Shown: piece by piece, positions 20,447 through 28,832 of the stretch
Layout: the number at the start of each line of letters is the position of its first letter
How positions within the stretch are numbered: position 1 is the stretch's first letter
Source: Pyrenophora tritici-repentis
Taxonomy: Eukaryota > Ascomycota > Dothideomycetes > Pleosporales > Pleosporaceae
Direction: 5' to 3'
Assembly: GCF_003171515.1 (NCBI RefSeq)
Contig: NC_089391.1
Span: forward strand, 1,426,001 to 1,490,000
Length of the DNA stretch: 64,000 bases
Position numbers and translations under genes: made by a program
Notes under the pieces: generated by a model
Seen by the model: the letters and a program-made list of their open reading frames with translations, nothing else
Databases searched by the model: none
Told to the model about the DNA's origin: nothing

Positions 20447-20624
20447 CGTTTTTGCAGTCCATTAAACGCCTCTGACAGCAACCTGGCGTCCTTGGCCAGT
20501 TGCTCCTAACCTGACAGCGCCTTAACTGCGCTCTGACAGCGCTCTAACAGCGCTCTAATAGCAACCCAGCGCGTGCGGCTAGTTGCAGATCCCCACAGTT
20601 CCCGCGACACGGTAGACCAACGCC

Positions 20625-22781
20625 ATGTCCACCCAGTTCCCAGACGGCAATGCCGCCGACGCGCCCCATGTGGGAGACGCCTCGGGCAGCGACGCCAACC
20701 CTACCGCCGGTGCAACGATCAGCCCCGGTAAGAGCGCGAGGTCTTTCGCTAGACCTACCGTGGCTTCCACCGCCCGCAGCAGCGCCTTGCCACGCGCTAC
20801 CGGGTCCGCCAACTTACGCCAAATCAGCAACCCAGCTGTACCTGGCGCCTTCGGAAACGAGCAGCTAGAGCAGCAGGGCTATGACGCCGACTCAGATAAC
20901 GACGAGGCCGACATTACCCAAATCCACCATCTAGTACCATCGCGCCCGTTATCACCTGTCGTAGACGCTCAAGACTCTAGCGACTCCTTTCAACCGTCCC
21001 CGCCTAACGTCACTACAACCCGCGGCCGCGCAGGCTTTCAGTACCCCGCTCTCCGACAGCGGTCGGACGCCCAGCGCACTGATAACCCCTTTACGTACCA
21101 AACAGAAGACGGCAACCATACTAGCTACGCCCTCTCTCCGCCTACATGGGACCCGCTACCCTCGCCTACGCCACGCACAGAGGGGACTACCTCAAAGCCC
21201 GTCCGCAAAGTCATTGGCTACGTAATCCCCAAAACTGACTTGCCTCAAGGCAGTCAGCCAACTCTAGCCGCCTATGAGTACGACGCCAACGGCGAGCCCA
21301 GGCTAGTAGGAGAACTTGACGAAGCTTTTGTTAAAGGCTCAACCACGGAAGCTGGAGAGAAACTCTACCAGTTCTGCTTTGACACCGTCCACACCCTACA
21401 TAACGACCTCGCCAATCTTCAAGAGCGCCTGACGGACGCTCAGGAAGACCTCATCGACGAGCGCGTCGCCAAACTCAACTCCGAAAAGCAGGTAAAGTTC
21501 CTTACAAACCAGCTTCAAGAGGTGAGAGGCAGCCTCCACGTAGCCAACCAAGACCTCCAGTCGAAACTCGACACCGCTGAGCGACGAGCCGAACGCTACC
21601 TCCAGCGCAAGGAGGAGTACAAGACCGCCCTTAACCAAGAGTCTACCGCGCACGGCGAAACCAAAGAAAAGCTTAAAGCCTATGCTAGCACCGCGCGCCC
21701 ATCTCTACGCGGCAAACCGCATGACTCCATCTCTGACGAATCAGATGGACCCGTTAGCGTACGCCGCCACCGCTCAGCTACCAAACTTAGCCCTGACGCT
21801 CCGCTGCCCGCCACAACGCAGCGACGATCTAAACAACCTGAACCCGCGGTCTTTGAGGGCCCTACAGGCACAAAGGCCTCTACCTACCAGAAATGGAAAC
21901 TCGACATGCAGAGCTGGTTCCGTGCCCATCCGTACCCTTTCGCCAACAACGAGGAGGAGCAACTAGACTACATCCGCATGAAAACCACCGGCGTAGCCTG
22001 GGATAATATCTCGAGCGGATGGTTTGTCGAAGGAGACGAGTTCCATACTGCACAAGAAGCGTGGGATATCCTCGACGCCTGCTACGGCCGTTTGAATACC
22101 CGCCTAGATGCCCACAACTTCTACGAAAAGGAAGGCTTCATGAAGCCTGGTGAGACTATCACCTCCTACCTGGCCCGCTTCAAAGCCGGCGTCGCTCCCT
22201 TGAAATGGGACGACGAGGAAAAGACTCTGCAAGCCTACAAGAAGTTGCCAGACCAGTGGCGCAGCCGAGCGGAGCACCTCATGAGCGACGACACCTTCAC
22301 CAAGGACTTTGCCAAGTTCAGCCACAAGCTCCGACACCTCGAACAACTTCACTCCGCCCTCCAGCCCTCTCACAACCCTAGCAAGGGTAATAGTGGAGGT
22401 AGCGGTCGTGGCGGCGGCGGCAATAACCGCAACCGCAATCGCAACGCCGACAACGCGCAGCCCAAAGGCAGCGGAGCCAACCAATTTATTATCAACAAAC
22501 CCTACAGGGAGCGCACTGTCATGGAGACCCAGGTCCTAGCTGAATTGGAACGCTGCTTCAAGTGCACCCGTGCAGGCCACAAGTCTAACTCCGACGACGC
22601 GCCCTGCAAGGACATGGACAAGCTCACTTCAATGGGCCGCTACCCCGAAGTCCTCACCGCCTTGAACGAAGCCCGCAAGGCCGCCGGCGTCCCTATCCCT
22701 AAGGCCGCCGTACGCATTAACGCCGTCCGAGCCCCTACTCCTCCAGCGGCCGCCTCTGACGCCCGCTCGGAAAACGAGTAG
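20625..22781 (+). CDS. gag: Gag of Gypsy element G2
   Basis: 718 aa from ATG 20625. A low-complexity Ser/Thr/Pro-rich N-terminal half is followed by a coiled coil (about 245-350) and the Gag core (about 420-590, with WKLDMQSWFRAHPYPFANNE and ITSYLARFKAGVAPLKW). A Gly/Asn/Arg-rich spacer then leads to a zinc knuckle C-x2-C-x4-H-x8-C (CFKCTRAGHKSNSDDAPC). It is related to the G1 Gag but clearly a different family. It ends at TAG 22779-22781, immediately after the same TCGGAAAAC motif seen in G1. Confidence 0.9.
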   Translation: MSTQFPDGNAADAPHVGDASGSDANPTAGATISPGKSARSFARPTVASTARSSALPRATGSANLRQISNPAVPGAFGNEQLEQQGYDADSDNDEADITQIHHLVPSRPLSPVVDAQDSSDSFQPSPPNVTTTRGRAGFQYPALRQRSDAQRTDNPFTYQTEDGNHTSYALSPPTWDPLPSPTPRTEGTTSKPVRKVIGYVIPKTDLPQGSQPTLAAYEYDANGEPRLVGELDEAFVKGSTTEAGEKLYQFCFDTVHTLHNDLANLQERLTDAQEDLIDERVAKLNSEKQVKFLTNQLQEVRGSLHVANQDLQSKLDTAERRAERYLQRKEEYKTALNQESTAHGETKEKLKAYASTARPSLRGKPHDSISDESDGPVSVRRHRSATKLSPDAPLPATTQRRSKQPEPAVFEGPTGTKASTYQKWKLDMQSWFRAHPYPFANNEEEQLDYIRMKTTGVAWDNISSGWFVEGDEFHTAQEAWDILDACYGRLNTRLDAHNFYEKEGFMKPGETITSYLARFKAGVAPLKWDDEEKTLQAYKKLPDQWRSRAEHLMSDDTFTKDFAKFSHKLRHLEQLHSALQPSHNPSKGNSGGSGRGGGGNNRNRNRNADNAQPKGSGANQFIINKPYRERTVMETQVLAELERCFKCTRAGHKSNSDDAPCKDMDKLTSMGRYPEVLTALNEARKAAGVPIPKAAVRINAVRAPTPPAAASDARSENE

Positions 22782-22808
22782 TCCCTGGCGAAAGTCGCCC
22801 CCAGGGAC
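22769..22808 (+). promoter_or_regulatory. Candidate -1 frameshift signal between gag and pol (G2)
   Basis: GGAAAAC (22769-22775), a 5-base spacer, then stem GTCCCTGG/CCAGGGAC with a 12-base loop. Relative to G1, one C-G pair has become T-A on both strands, so pairing is kept. The -1 frame over the hairpin encodes nearly the same peptide as in G1, but it meets a stop at 22841. Pol itself is open one further frame away, so one base appears to be missing between about 22798 and 22840. Confidence 0.65.
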
Positions 22809-22839
22809 CCAAGAGCCTGAGAAACTCAATAAAGAACCC

Positions 22840-25800
22840 TTGAATACACCTGAACCTACAACGCCCCCTTCTCCTACTGCCGAAGACTGCGACGACAACG
22901 ACACTGAACCTGACCCCACACTGCAAGCAATCCTGGACCGGATCAAGAACCTGGAACGCCCTGCTGCCCCACGGGTTCGCGTCTCCGCCATCGCAGCCGC
23001 CGCTATTCGTGGCAATACTTATCTCCCTATGGTAGGTCAGCAATTAGTATTCAAAGGGATGATATCTCCCTCTCAACAACCATCCTCACACGTAGAACTC
23101 ATGGGTGACTCTGGTTGTGCTTCTCTCTTCATTGATGAATCTCATGCTCGCGCACACAAATACGAATTAATTCCGCTCCAAGACCCAGCTGTCCTGGAGC
23201 TCGCAGACGGCACCCAAGTTGCCAACGTTACCCATATGACACGGGTACACGTAACTTTCGACACCCACCATGAACAAGTCCTTGCCTATGTGACCAAAGT
23301 TAGCGGAGTGCAAATGATCCTTGGCACTCCCTGGTTTCAAATCCACAACCCCCAGGTAAACTGGGACACTATGTCAATAGTATTCAACTCAGACCATTGC
23401 ATTCGCAACTGCCTAGAAAACCACAAGCCATGCATGGCTGCTAGTAGCCGACACCGCAAACACCCAGCGCCCCCAGCCTATGAGCTTAAAAAAGCTCGCC
23501 ATCCTAAGGCTCCTCAACATCCCCCGCCTATCGACATCGCTTTTATCTCAAGCCGGGTGGCCGCCATTTCAGTGACAAGAGGAGAACAGGTCTGCCTAAC
23601 CTCTATGGAAGAGGTTGAAAGACTTTGCAATATGACCGACCAAGAATGGACGGATACCCAACTGCTGCGTGCGGCAGGAGCCAAAGTCCTCCCTGAAGAC
23701 TTTGAAAAGTTTCGCGATCGAATGGAGCGCCCCCACATGAGTAAAGAGGAAATCCTGGCTAAGCTGCCAGAGGTCCTCCATCCCCTCTACCATGGCTTCG
23801 ACCCACGAGAGGCCGATGAGATCCCTCCGCAGCGAGACAAGCTGGACCACGCTATTGAAATCCAGTTAGACCCCGAAACCGGAAAACCGCCTCGCCCTTC
23901 ATCACAGCGGCTAAGGCCGCTATCCCGCGACGAAGCCCGAGCTGTGAAGCTCTACATTGACGATATGATCCGGAAAGGCCACATTGAACGTAGCACCTCT
24001 GAATGGGCTGCCCCCCTCCTAGTAGTCAAGAAACCTGGAGGAGGTATCCGAATTTGCGTGGACTATCGAGGACTTAATGCCCATACCATCAAGAACCGTA
24101 ACACCCCTCCGTTGATACGCGACATGCTCACCAAGCTATCCAAGGCCAAATTCTTCTCTAAGGTAGACGTTATCGCCGCCTTCAATAAAATCCGGATTAA
24201 AGAAGAGCATAAACACCTCTCAGCGTTCATTACGCCATACGGCCTGTACCAGTACACCGTAATGCCCTTTGGAATGTGCAACAGCCCTGGAACATTTCAA
24301 GCCTACATCAACGACGTCCTCCATGAGTACCTGGACGAATTTTGCATGGCCTACCTAGACGACGTCATCATATTCAGCGAAACAAGGGAAGAGCATGATG
24401 ACCATCTACTCCGAGTGGTCACACGCCTGTCCAACGCTGGGCTCCCCATGGACATCCTGAAATCTGAATTCTTCCAAGAAGAAGTCAAGTTTCTTGGGCT
24501 TATTATCACACCGAACGGTATAAAGATGGACCCAGAAAAGGTCAGTGCTATACAGGACTGGCTTCTACCCAAGTCCCTCAAGGATGTCCAAGCCTTCCTT
24601 GGCTTTGCCAATTTCTATCGCCGTTTTATATATGGCTTCTCTGATATCGCCAAACCTCTCACCCATCTCACCCGCGGAGATCCAAAGCTGTTTCAAATGA
24701 CCCCCGAAGCTTCGCGAGCCTTTGACCTGCTCAAGCAGGCATTCTGTAGCGAGGTGGTCCTCGCCCATTTTAACCCAGACCTCAAATGCATCCTGGAAAC
24801 CGACGCCTCTGACTACGTCTACGCTGCAGTGCTCTCCCAAATTCAAAGCGACGACACTATACGCCCTGTCGCGTACCTCTCCAAAAAGATGACTCCTACG
24901 GAGTGCAACTATGAGATCTACGACAAGGAACTGCTGGCAATAGTCCGCGCCTTCGAGGAATGGCGCCCGGAGCTCGCAGGCGCCGCCGACACAGTAGAAG
25001 TACTTACTGACCATCGAGGCCTCGAATACTTCCGCTCTAAACGCCACCTTAACCGCCGACAAGCCCGCTGGGCCGAGTTCTTAGAGGAATTCGACTTTAA
25101 AGTCAAGTATCGGCCTGGAAAACAAGGCACGAAGCCAGACAGCCTCACCAGAAGGACAGGTGACCTGCCTGAGAGTGTCACCGACGACCGCGTCCAGCAC
25201 CAGTGTCAGACCATCCTTGGCGACCACCGGTGGGATGGAGGCAGCCATGAAGCTATCCGCCTTGCTGGCCTCTGCTTAGGAGAAGCCGAGTGCGACCTGC
25301 CCTCTATCTTATCCCTCATGCATGAATCCGGAGAAGGCATGTCACGCGTGGGCACCGCCATGGTTAGGCTAGCCCGCCTCACTCTCCAAGGACAACATGA
25401 CCCTTACGACGACCTTGTAGCAGCCGATGAAATGACTACCCAAGAAATTGTCGATGCCCTCTACCCTACAGACGCCCGCCTTACCGCTATCCGCGACGCA
25501 CTCAACAACGGCCATCGACGTATCCCTCACCACCTTATTGCTGAAGGTGTGCGGTTGGAACTGGGCGATCTTGAAACCAACGCTGAGAGAAAGCTTTTTA
25601 TGCGCTATAACCGCCTTCTTGTCCCATTCAGCGAGAAACTGAGGACCCGCATTATAAAAGATATCCATGACTCCCTGCCAGGAGGGCACGGGGGTCGCAC
25701 CACAACATACCAGCAGGTGAGCCAATGGTACTATTGGCAAGGCATGACCGACACTATCGCAAGGTTCACTAACAACTGCACCACCTGCCGGCGCTCCAAA

Positions 25801-26586
25801 GTCAACCGCCACGCTAAGCATGGCCTCCTGCACCCATTGCCTGTGCCAGAGAAATACTGGACGGACATCTCTATCGATTTCATTACGCCGCTGCCACCCT
25901 CAAAGTGGTGCGGCCACTCATACCGACACATCATGGTGGTCGTGGATAGGCTGTCGAAGAAGAAGAAGTTTATCGCCATTGAGAACATGGAGGTACTAAC
26001 TATCGTCGACAAGTTTCTCGAATACATCTGGAGAGAAGAGGGCTACCCAAAGACCCTAGTTTCAGACCGAGGCCGCCAATTCACATCCCACTTTTGGCGC
26101 CGCCTTTGCGACCGCGTCGGCACAGCACCAAAGCTCTCAACTGCCTATCATCCTGAGACAGATGGCCAAACAGAAAACGCCAACGCGGACTTGAAGCAGT
26201 ACCTGCGCTCGTACGTGAACTACCTGCAGGATGACTGGGCCCAGCTCCTACCTTTAGCTGAATTCGAAGCCAACTCCGCTATAAGCTCCGCTACTGGAGT
26301 TTCCCCATTTCAAGCAACAAAGGGCTACCAACCTCGCTCCGGCCTAGAACCAGCCCACGCCATCACTAACGCCACCCCAGCTGCAGCACAGCGGCGCGCT
26401 GCTGACTCCCTCACAAACCGCATTGACGCAACCCGTCGGTACCTCCGCGATGAGATCGCCTGGACCCAGGAACGCATGAAAGACTTCGCTGATGTCCACC
26501 GCCATCCAGCCCCCGCTTCGCTGTTGGCGACTGGGTGCTCCTCAACGCTAACCATATTAAGACCGAAAGGCCAGTCAAGTCGCTAG
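22840..26586 (+). CDS. pol: Pol of G2: protease, RT, RNase H, integrase core
   Basis: 1248 aa, with the frame open upstream to the gag end. Protease-like GDSGCASLFI; RT with WAAPLLVVKKPGGGIRICVD and YLDDVIIFS; RNase H (ILETDASDYVYAAVLSQ); integrase zinc finger (GHGGRTTTYQQVSQWYYWQ, CTTCRRSK) and core (WTDISIDFITPLP, TLVSDRGRQFTS, AYHPETDGQTENAN). The frame ends about 20 codons after leaving the expected GPY/F region. The correct continuation lies in another frame from 26535. The break sits at the CCCCC run 26508-26512. All catalytic residues upstream are present. Confidence 0.85.
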   Translation: MNTPEPTTPPSPTAEDCDDNDTEPDPTLQAILDRIKNLERPAAPRVRVSAIAAAAIRGNTYLPMVGQQLVFKGMISPSQQPSSHVELMGDSGCASLFIDESHARAHKYELIPLQDPAVLELADGTQVANVTHMTRVHVTFDTHHEQVLAYVTKVSGVQMILGTPWFQIHNPQVNWDTMSIVFNSDHCIRNCLENHKPCMAASSRHRKHPAPPAYELKKARHPKAPQHPPPIDIAFISSRVAAISVTRGEQVCLTSMEEVERLCNMTDQEWTDTQLLRAAGAKVLPEDFEKFRDRMERPHMSKEEILAKLPEVLHPLYHGFDPREADEIPPQRDKLDHAIEIQLDPETGKPPRPSSQRLRPLSRDEARAVKLYIDDMIRKGHIERSTSEWAAPLLVVKKPGGGIRICVDYRGLNAHTIKNRNTPPLIRDMLTKLSKAKFFSKVDVIAAFNKIRIKEEHKHLSAFITPYGLYQYTVMPFGMCNSPGTFQAYINDVLHEYLDEFCMAYLDDVIIFSETREEHDDHLLRVVTRLSNAGLPMDILKSEFFQEEVKFLGLIITPNGIKMDPEKVSAIQDWLLPKSLKDVQAFLGFANFYRRFIYGFSDIAKPLTHLTRGDPKLFQMTPEASRAFDLLKQAFCSEVVLAHFNPDLKCILETDASDYVYAAVLSQIQSDDTIRPVAYLSKKMTPTECNYEIYDKELLAIVRAFEEWRPELAGAADTVEVLTDHRGLEYFRSKRHLNRRQARWAEFLEEFDFKVKYRPGKQGTKPDSLTRRTGDLPESVTDDRVQHQCQTILGDHRWDGGSHEAIRLAGLCLGEAECDLPSILSLMHESGEGMSRVGTAMVRLARLTLQGQHDPYDDLVAADEMTTQEIVDALYPTDARLTAIRDALNNGHRRIPHHLIAEGVRLELGDLETNAERKLFMRYNRLLVPFSEKLRTRIIKDIHDSLPGGHGGRTTTYQQVSQWYYWQGMTDTIARFTNNCTTCRRSKVNRHAKHGLLHPLPVPEKYWTDISIDFITPLPPSKWCGHSYRHIMVVVDRLSKKKKFIAIENMEVLTIVDKFLEYIWREEGYPKTLVSDRGRQFTSHFWRRLCDRVGTAPKLSTAYHPETDGQTENANADLKQYLRSYVNYLQDDWAQLLPLAEFEANSAISSATGVSPFQATKGYQPRSGLEPAHAITNATPAAAQRRAADSLTNRIDATRRYLRDEIAWTQERMKDFADVHRHPAPASLLATGCSSTLTILRPKGQSSR

Positions 26587-27091
26587 ACCACAAGAATATG
26601 GGTCCCTACCAGATTACCCGTGTTATTGACAACATGGCCTATGAGCTAGACCTGCCAGATAGCCTTAAGAACATTTTTCCCGCTTTTCATCCGTGGCTGC
26701 TCCAACCATATGAGGATGACGCTCTACCTGGACAGCCCAGAGCTAACGACAACGCTCCCCCGAAGTCCATTTGAACGATGAGGGCGACACAGAGTATGTT
26801 ATCGCTCAAGTCTTAGACTCCCGCATACGAAATACAATGAACGACCCCTATACTGGCCGCCGTGGTTGCCTCCAGTACAAAGTTGAATGGGTCGGCAACG
26901 ACCAGTCTGAAGGCTGGCAACCCTACTTCAACCTGCGCGGCAGCAAGGAGTCAGTCCAGGACTTTCACGACCGCAACCCTGGGCGCCCTGGGCCTCACGC
27001 CACCTTTCATGATTATGACGACAACGGGCAGCTTGCCGTTGCCCTGCTTTGTGTTTTCAATGGAAGTTTGAACGCTCAGTCGGGACTTTGA
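26535..27091 (+). pseudogene. Integrase C-terminus and chromodomain of G2, frame-shifted
   Basis: Two short frames complete Pol. 26535-26774 carries the GPY/F-like segment (NMGPYQITRVIDNMAYELDL) and HPWLLQPYEDD. 26771-27091 carries the chromodomain (YVIAQVLDSRI, LQYKVEWVGNDQ, GWQPYFNLRGSKESVQDFH). Each lies one base off its predecessor, and both shifts sit at CCCCC runs (26508-26512 and 26757-26761). Either the element has two one-base deletions or the runs are under-called in the assembly. Confidence 0.75.
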
Positions 27092-27110
27092 GCATTTTGG
27101 AGGGGGGACG

Positions 27111-27286
27111 TGTCATGGTTTGGAACCTTGGTGTTCTGAGCACGGACCACGCCGGCGCCTCGGGTGCCGAGGCCCCGCTGCCCCACACATGTATTTAATT
27201 CTACCGAAGTTTCTTAGAAACTCGGTACTGCAAAAACTTTGTAATTCAACACAGTTTTAAATATCTGATCCTGTGAGACCCTAACA
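27111..27286 (+). repeat. 3' LTR of G2
   Basis: 176 bp, identical to 20271-20446 and followed by target copy CATA at 27287-27290. Confidence 0.95.
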
Positions 27287-27290
27287 CATA

Positions 27291-27880
27291 TGCTGTGACA
27301 TTCAATGTTCTACAAACGATTTAGAAGATGTAAAAATTCGCTCAATCTATTATACAAGAGAAAAACTTCACTATTTTCTATTTATCTGATTAATATGTCA
27401 CGAACCACCGCGCCTAGGTTCCCTTAGATCCCCCTAGGTTGGCCCAGGTTGCCCGAATCTCGCCAAGGCGCGCTAAGGAACAGAGATTTCTACGTAAATA
27501 CGTTCCTCTGCGCTGTAATAGCTCGATAGAGGATTGCTCTTGTTCTACCCTGTGTTAACCTATCCTATTTTTACATAATAAGCCTAGAGGTAGAACACAG
27601 GAAAGAAGGAGAGAGGAGAGAAAGGGAAGAAGGGAAGAGGAGAAGAGGAGAGAAGAAGGGAGAGGAAAGAGGGAGAATAAGAATTTTTAGGTTACGTACT
27701 AACAACCCTACTCTTAACATACCAAAACTACGGGGCATTCCTCTACTATAGAACAATTCCCTGTCACGCATCTATTCTATTATCCCCACATCCTCTAAGA
27801 AAATAAGCGAGGCCAAAACATTTCCGGGCAAAAAGAGACTTTTACAACTTTTGAGTCGGCAAAAAAGGCAAAAAAGAAGT
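27291..27880. other. Gene-free stretch with purine tract and possible old LTR
   Basis: No gene is visible. A segment starting TGTCACGAACCACC at 27396 and ending CCCCACA at 27790 looks like a solo LTR, but the flanks (TAATA versus TCCTC) do not match. It contains an almost pure GA tract at 27600-27675. T-runs on the minus strand (plus A6-A7 at 27861-27875) serve as terminator for the tRNA gene next to it. Confidence 0.4.
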
Positions 27881-28032
27881 TTCCGACACCGGGAATCGAA
27901 CCCGGGCCTTGCCGGCACTTGTTACAGTGAGCTGACTCTGCTTGAGAGCGGCAAATCCTAGCCACTAGACCCTGTTGAATTGTTAGAACGGCTGCTGGAG
28001 CTGGTGGTGGTGGGTGAAACGTACATATCGGA
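27881..28032 (-). tRNA. tRNA-Glu (CTC) with an extra mRNA-type intron at position 8/9
   Basis: Transcribed right to left. Segment 28032-28025 (TCCGATAT) gives positions 1-8. A 53-nt insert follows at 28024-27972 with GTACGT donor, TTCTAAC branch and ACAG acceptor. The rest of the tRNA continues with GGTCTAGTGGCTAGG. After conceptual removal the acceptor arm TCCGATA pairs with TGTCGGA (one T-G pair). The anticodon is CTC in the loop CTCTCA, and an ordinary 27-nt tRNA intron lies at 37/38 (27942-27916). The T arm is CCGGG/CCCGG with TTCGATT. T6 terminators follow at about 27875. Without the insert the acceptor stem has an A-C mismatch and position 8 is not T. Maturation by the spliceosome is inference. 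Confidence 0.85.
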
Positions 28033-28832
28033 TGTTGTTGATTGATGGAAGAATTACGAAAATCATGGAATATATTCGTAAGTATAGATTTTGAATTTTG
28101 AAACTGGGGCAGATGTAGAGTCAAAAGGGTGGGATAGGATGCCGGGGTGAGAGAAAGACTACCTTGTTGCAAGCCAGAGTGGGTAAAGGTGCTGTTTGTG
28201 GGTCTATGGGGTATATGCAGTTGTGAGTGTGGATTCGGCTGGAATTGTCTAGTTCTTTTTGGACTTCAGCTTTCAAGCATTACTAAACTAGACTACACTA
28301 GACCGTGCTTCATGTCCGCCTTTACTTCTTGTATATATTGGACGGGCTAGGGGTTCTCTTCGTTCGCAAGTTTGTATGGAGAGCCTGAGGCAAGATAACC
28401 TGAGTGGATGATTTTAGGTCAACGACAACCTAGAACTGGGTATGTTTGCAACCTAAGGTCAAGATTATATGCGCTTAACCGCGCTATGTGTGTCGCATGC
28501 GCGGTTTATACGGAAGTTAGTAATGATCTTTAGACAGTCTATTTCACGAATGTCCAGTGTGCATCGTGCGATGTAGCATGGAACGCCAACTACATGAAAA
28601 TCTGCAGCAACAGACAGCACCACTCATCGCAATTATTCTTCGAAACGAAGTCCCAGAATACTATCTGACTACCTAGGTATCGTTTAGTTTAGCGCTCGGG
28701 ATAAGCCATCGTATTGAATGACTCCTGGTAACTATCGCCGCGGTCATGCCCCGCGAAACAAAAAGTTCCCCGCGAACACCAACTTCGACGTGACGCATTT
28801 CCCAACCCTGTCCCCACCATCTACCCGTACAA
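28033..28832. other. Intergenic region upstream of the HIS5-like gene
   Basis: No gene is visible in 800 bases. A 6-of-7 match to the Gcn4/CpcA element (TGACTCC at 28719-28725) lies about 110 bases before the start of the histidine gene. It fits general amino-acid control but is weak as a single site. Confidence 0.4.

Larger units (their letters stand above)
20271..27286 (+). mobile_element. Gypsy chromovirus-type LTR retrotransposon (element G2)
   Basis: 7016-bp element with identical 176-bp LTRs (20271-20446 and 27111-27286) and a 4-bp duplication CATA on both sides. Order: gag, pol with integrase in one long frame, then two shifted pieces completing the integrase end and chromodomain, polypurine tract (GGAGGGGGGAC), LTR. 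Directly after the 5' LTR, GTTTTTGCAGT (20448-20458) is the exact 11-base complement of ACTGCAAAAAC inside the LTR (20387-20397). That is the geometry of Tf1-type self-priming. The frame breaks near 26510 and 26760 make it look defective despite its youth. Confidence 0.95.

Noticed and set aside
27396..27790. Solo LTR
   Set aside because: It has TG...CA ends but no matching flanking duplication and no second copy in the window; kept only as a remark.
27881..27979. Treating the tRNA-Glu as a pseudogene with a mismatched acceptor stem
   Set aside because: A correct 5' strand (TCCGATAT) lies 53 bases upstream behind a complete set of intron signals, which explains the mismatch and the missing T8.
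28719..28725. Gcn4/CpcA control site for HIS5
   Set aside because: Only one imperfect heptamer (TGACTCC), so not listed as a site of its own.
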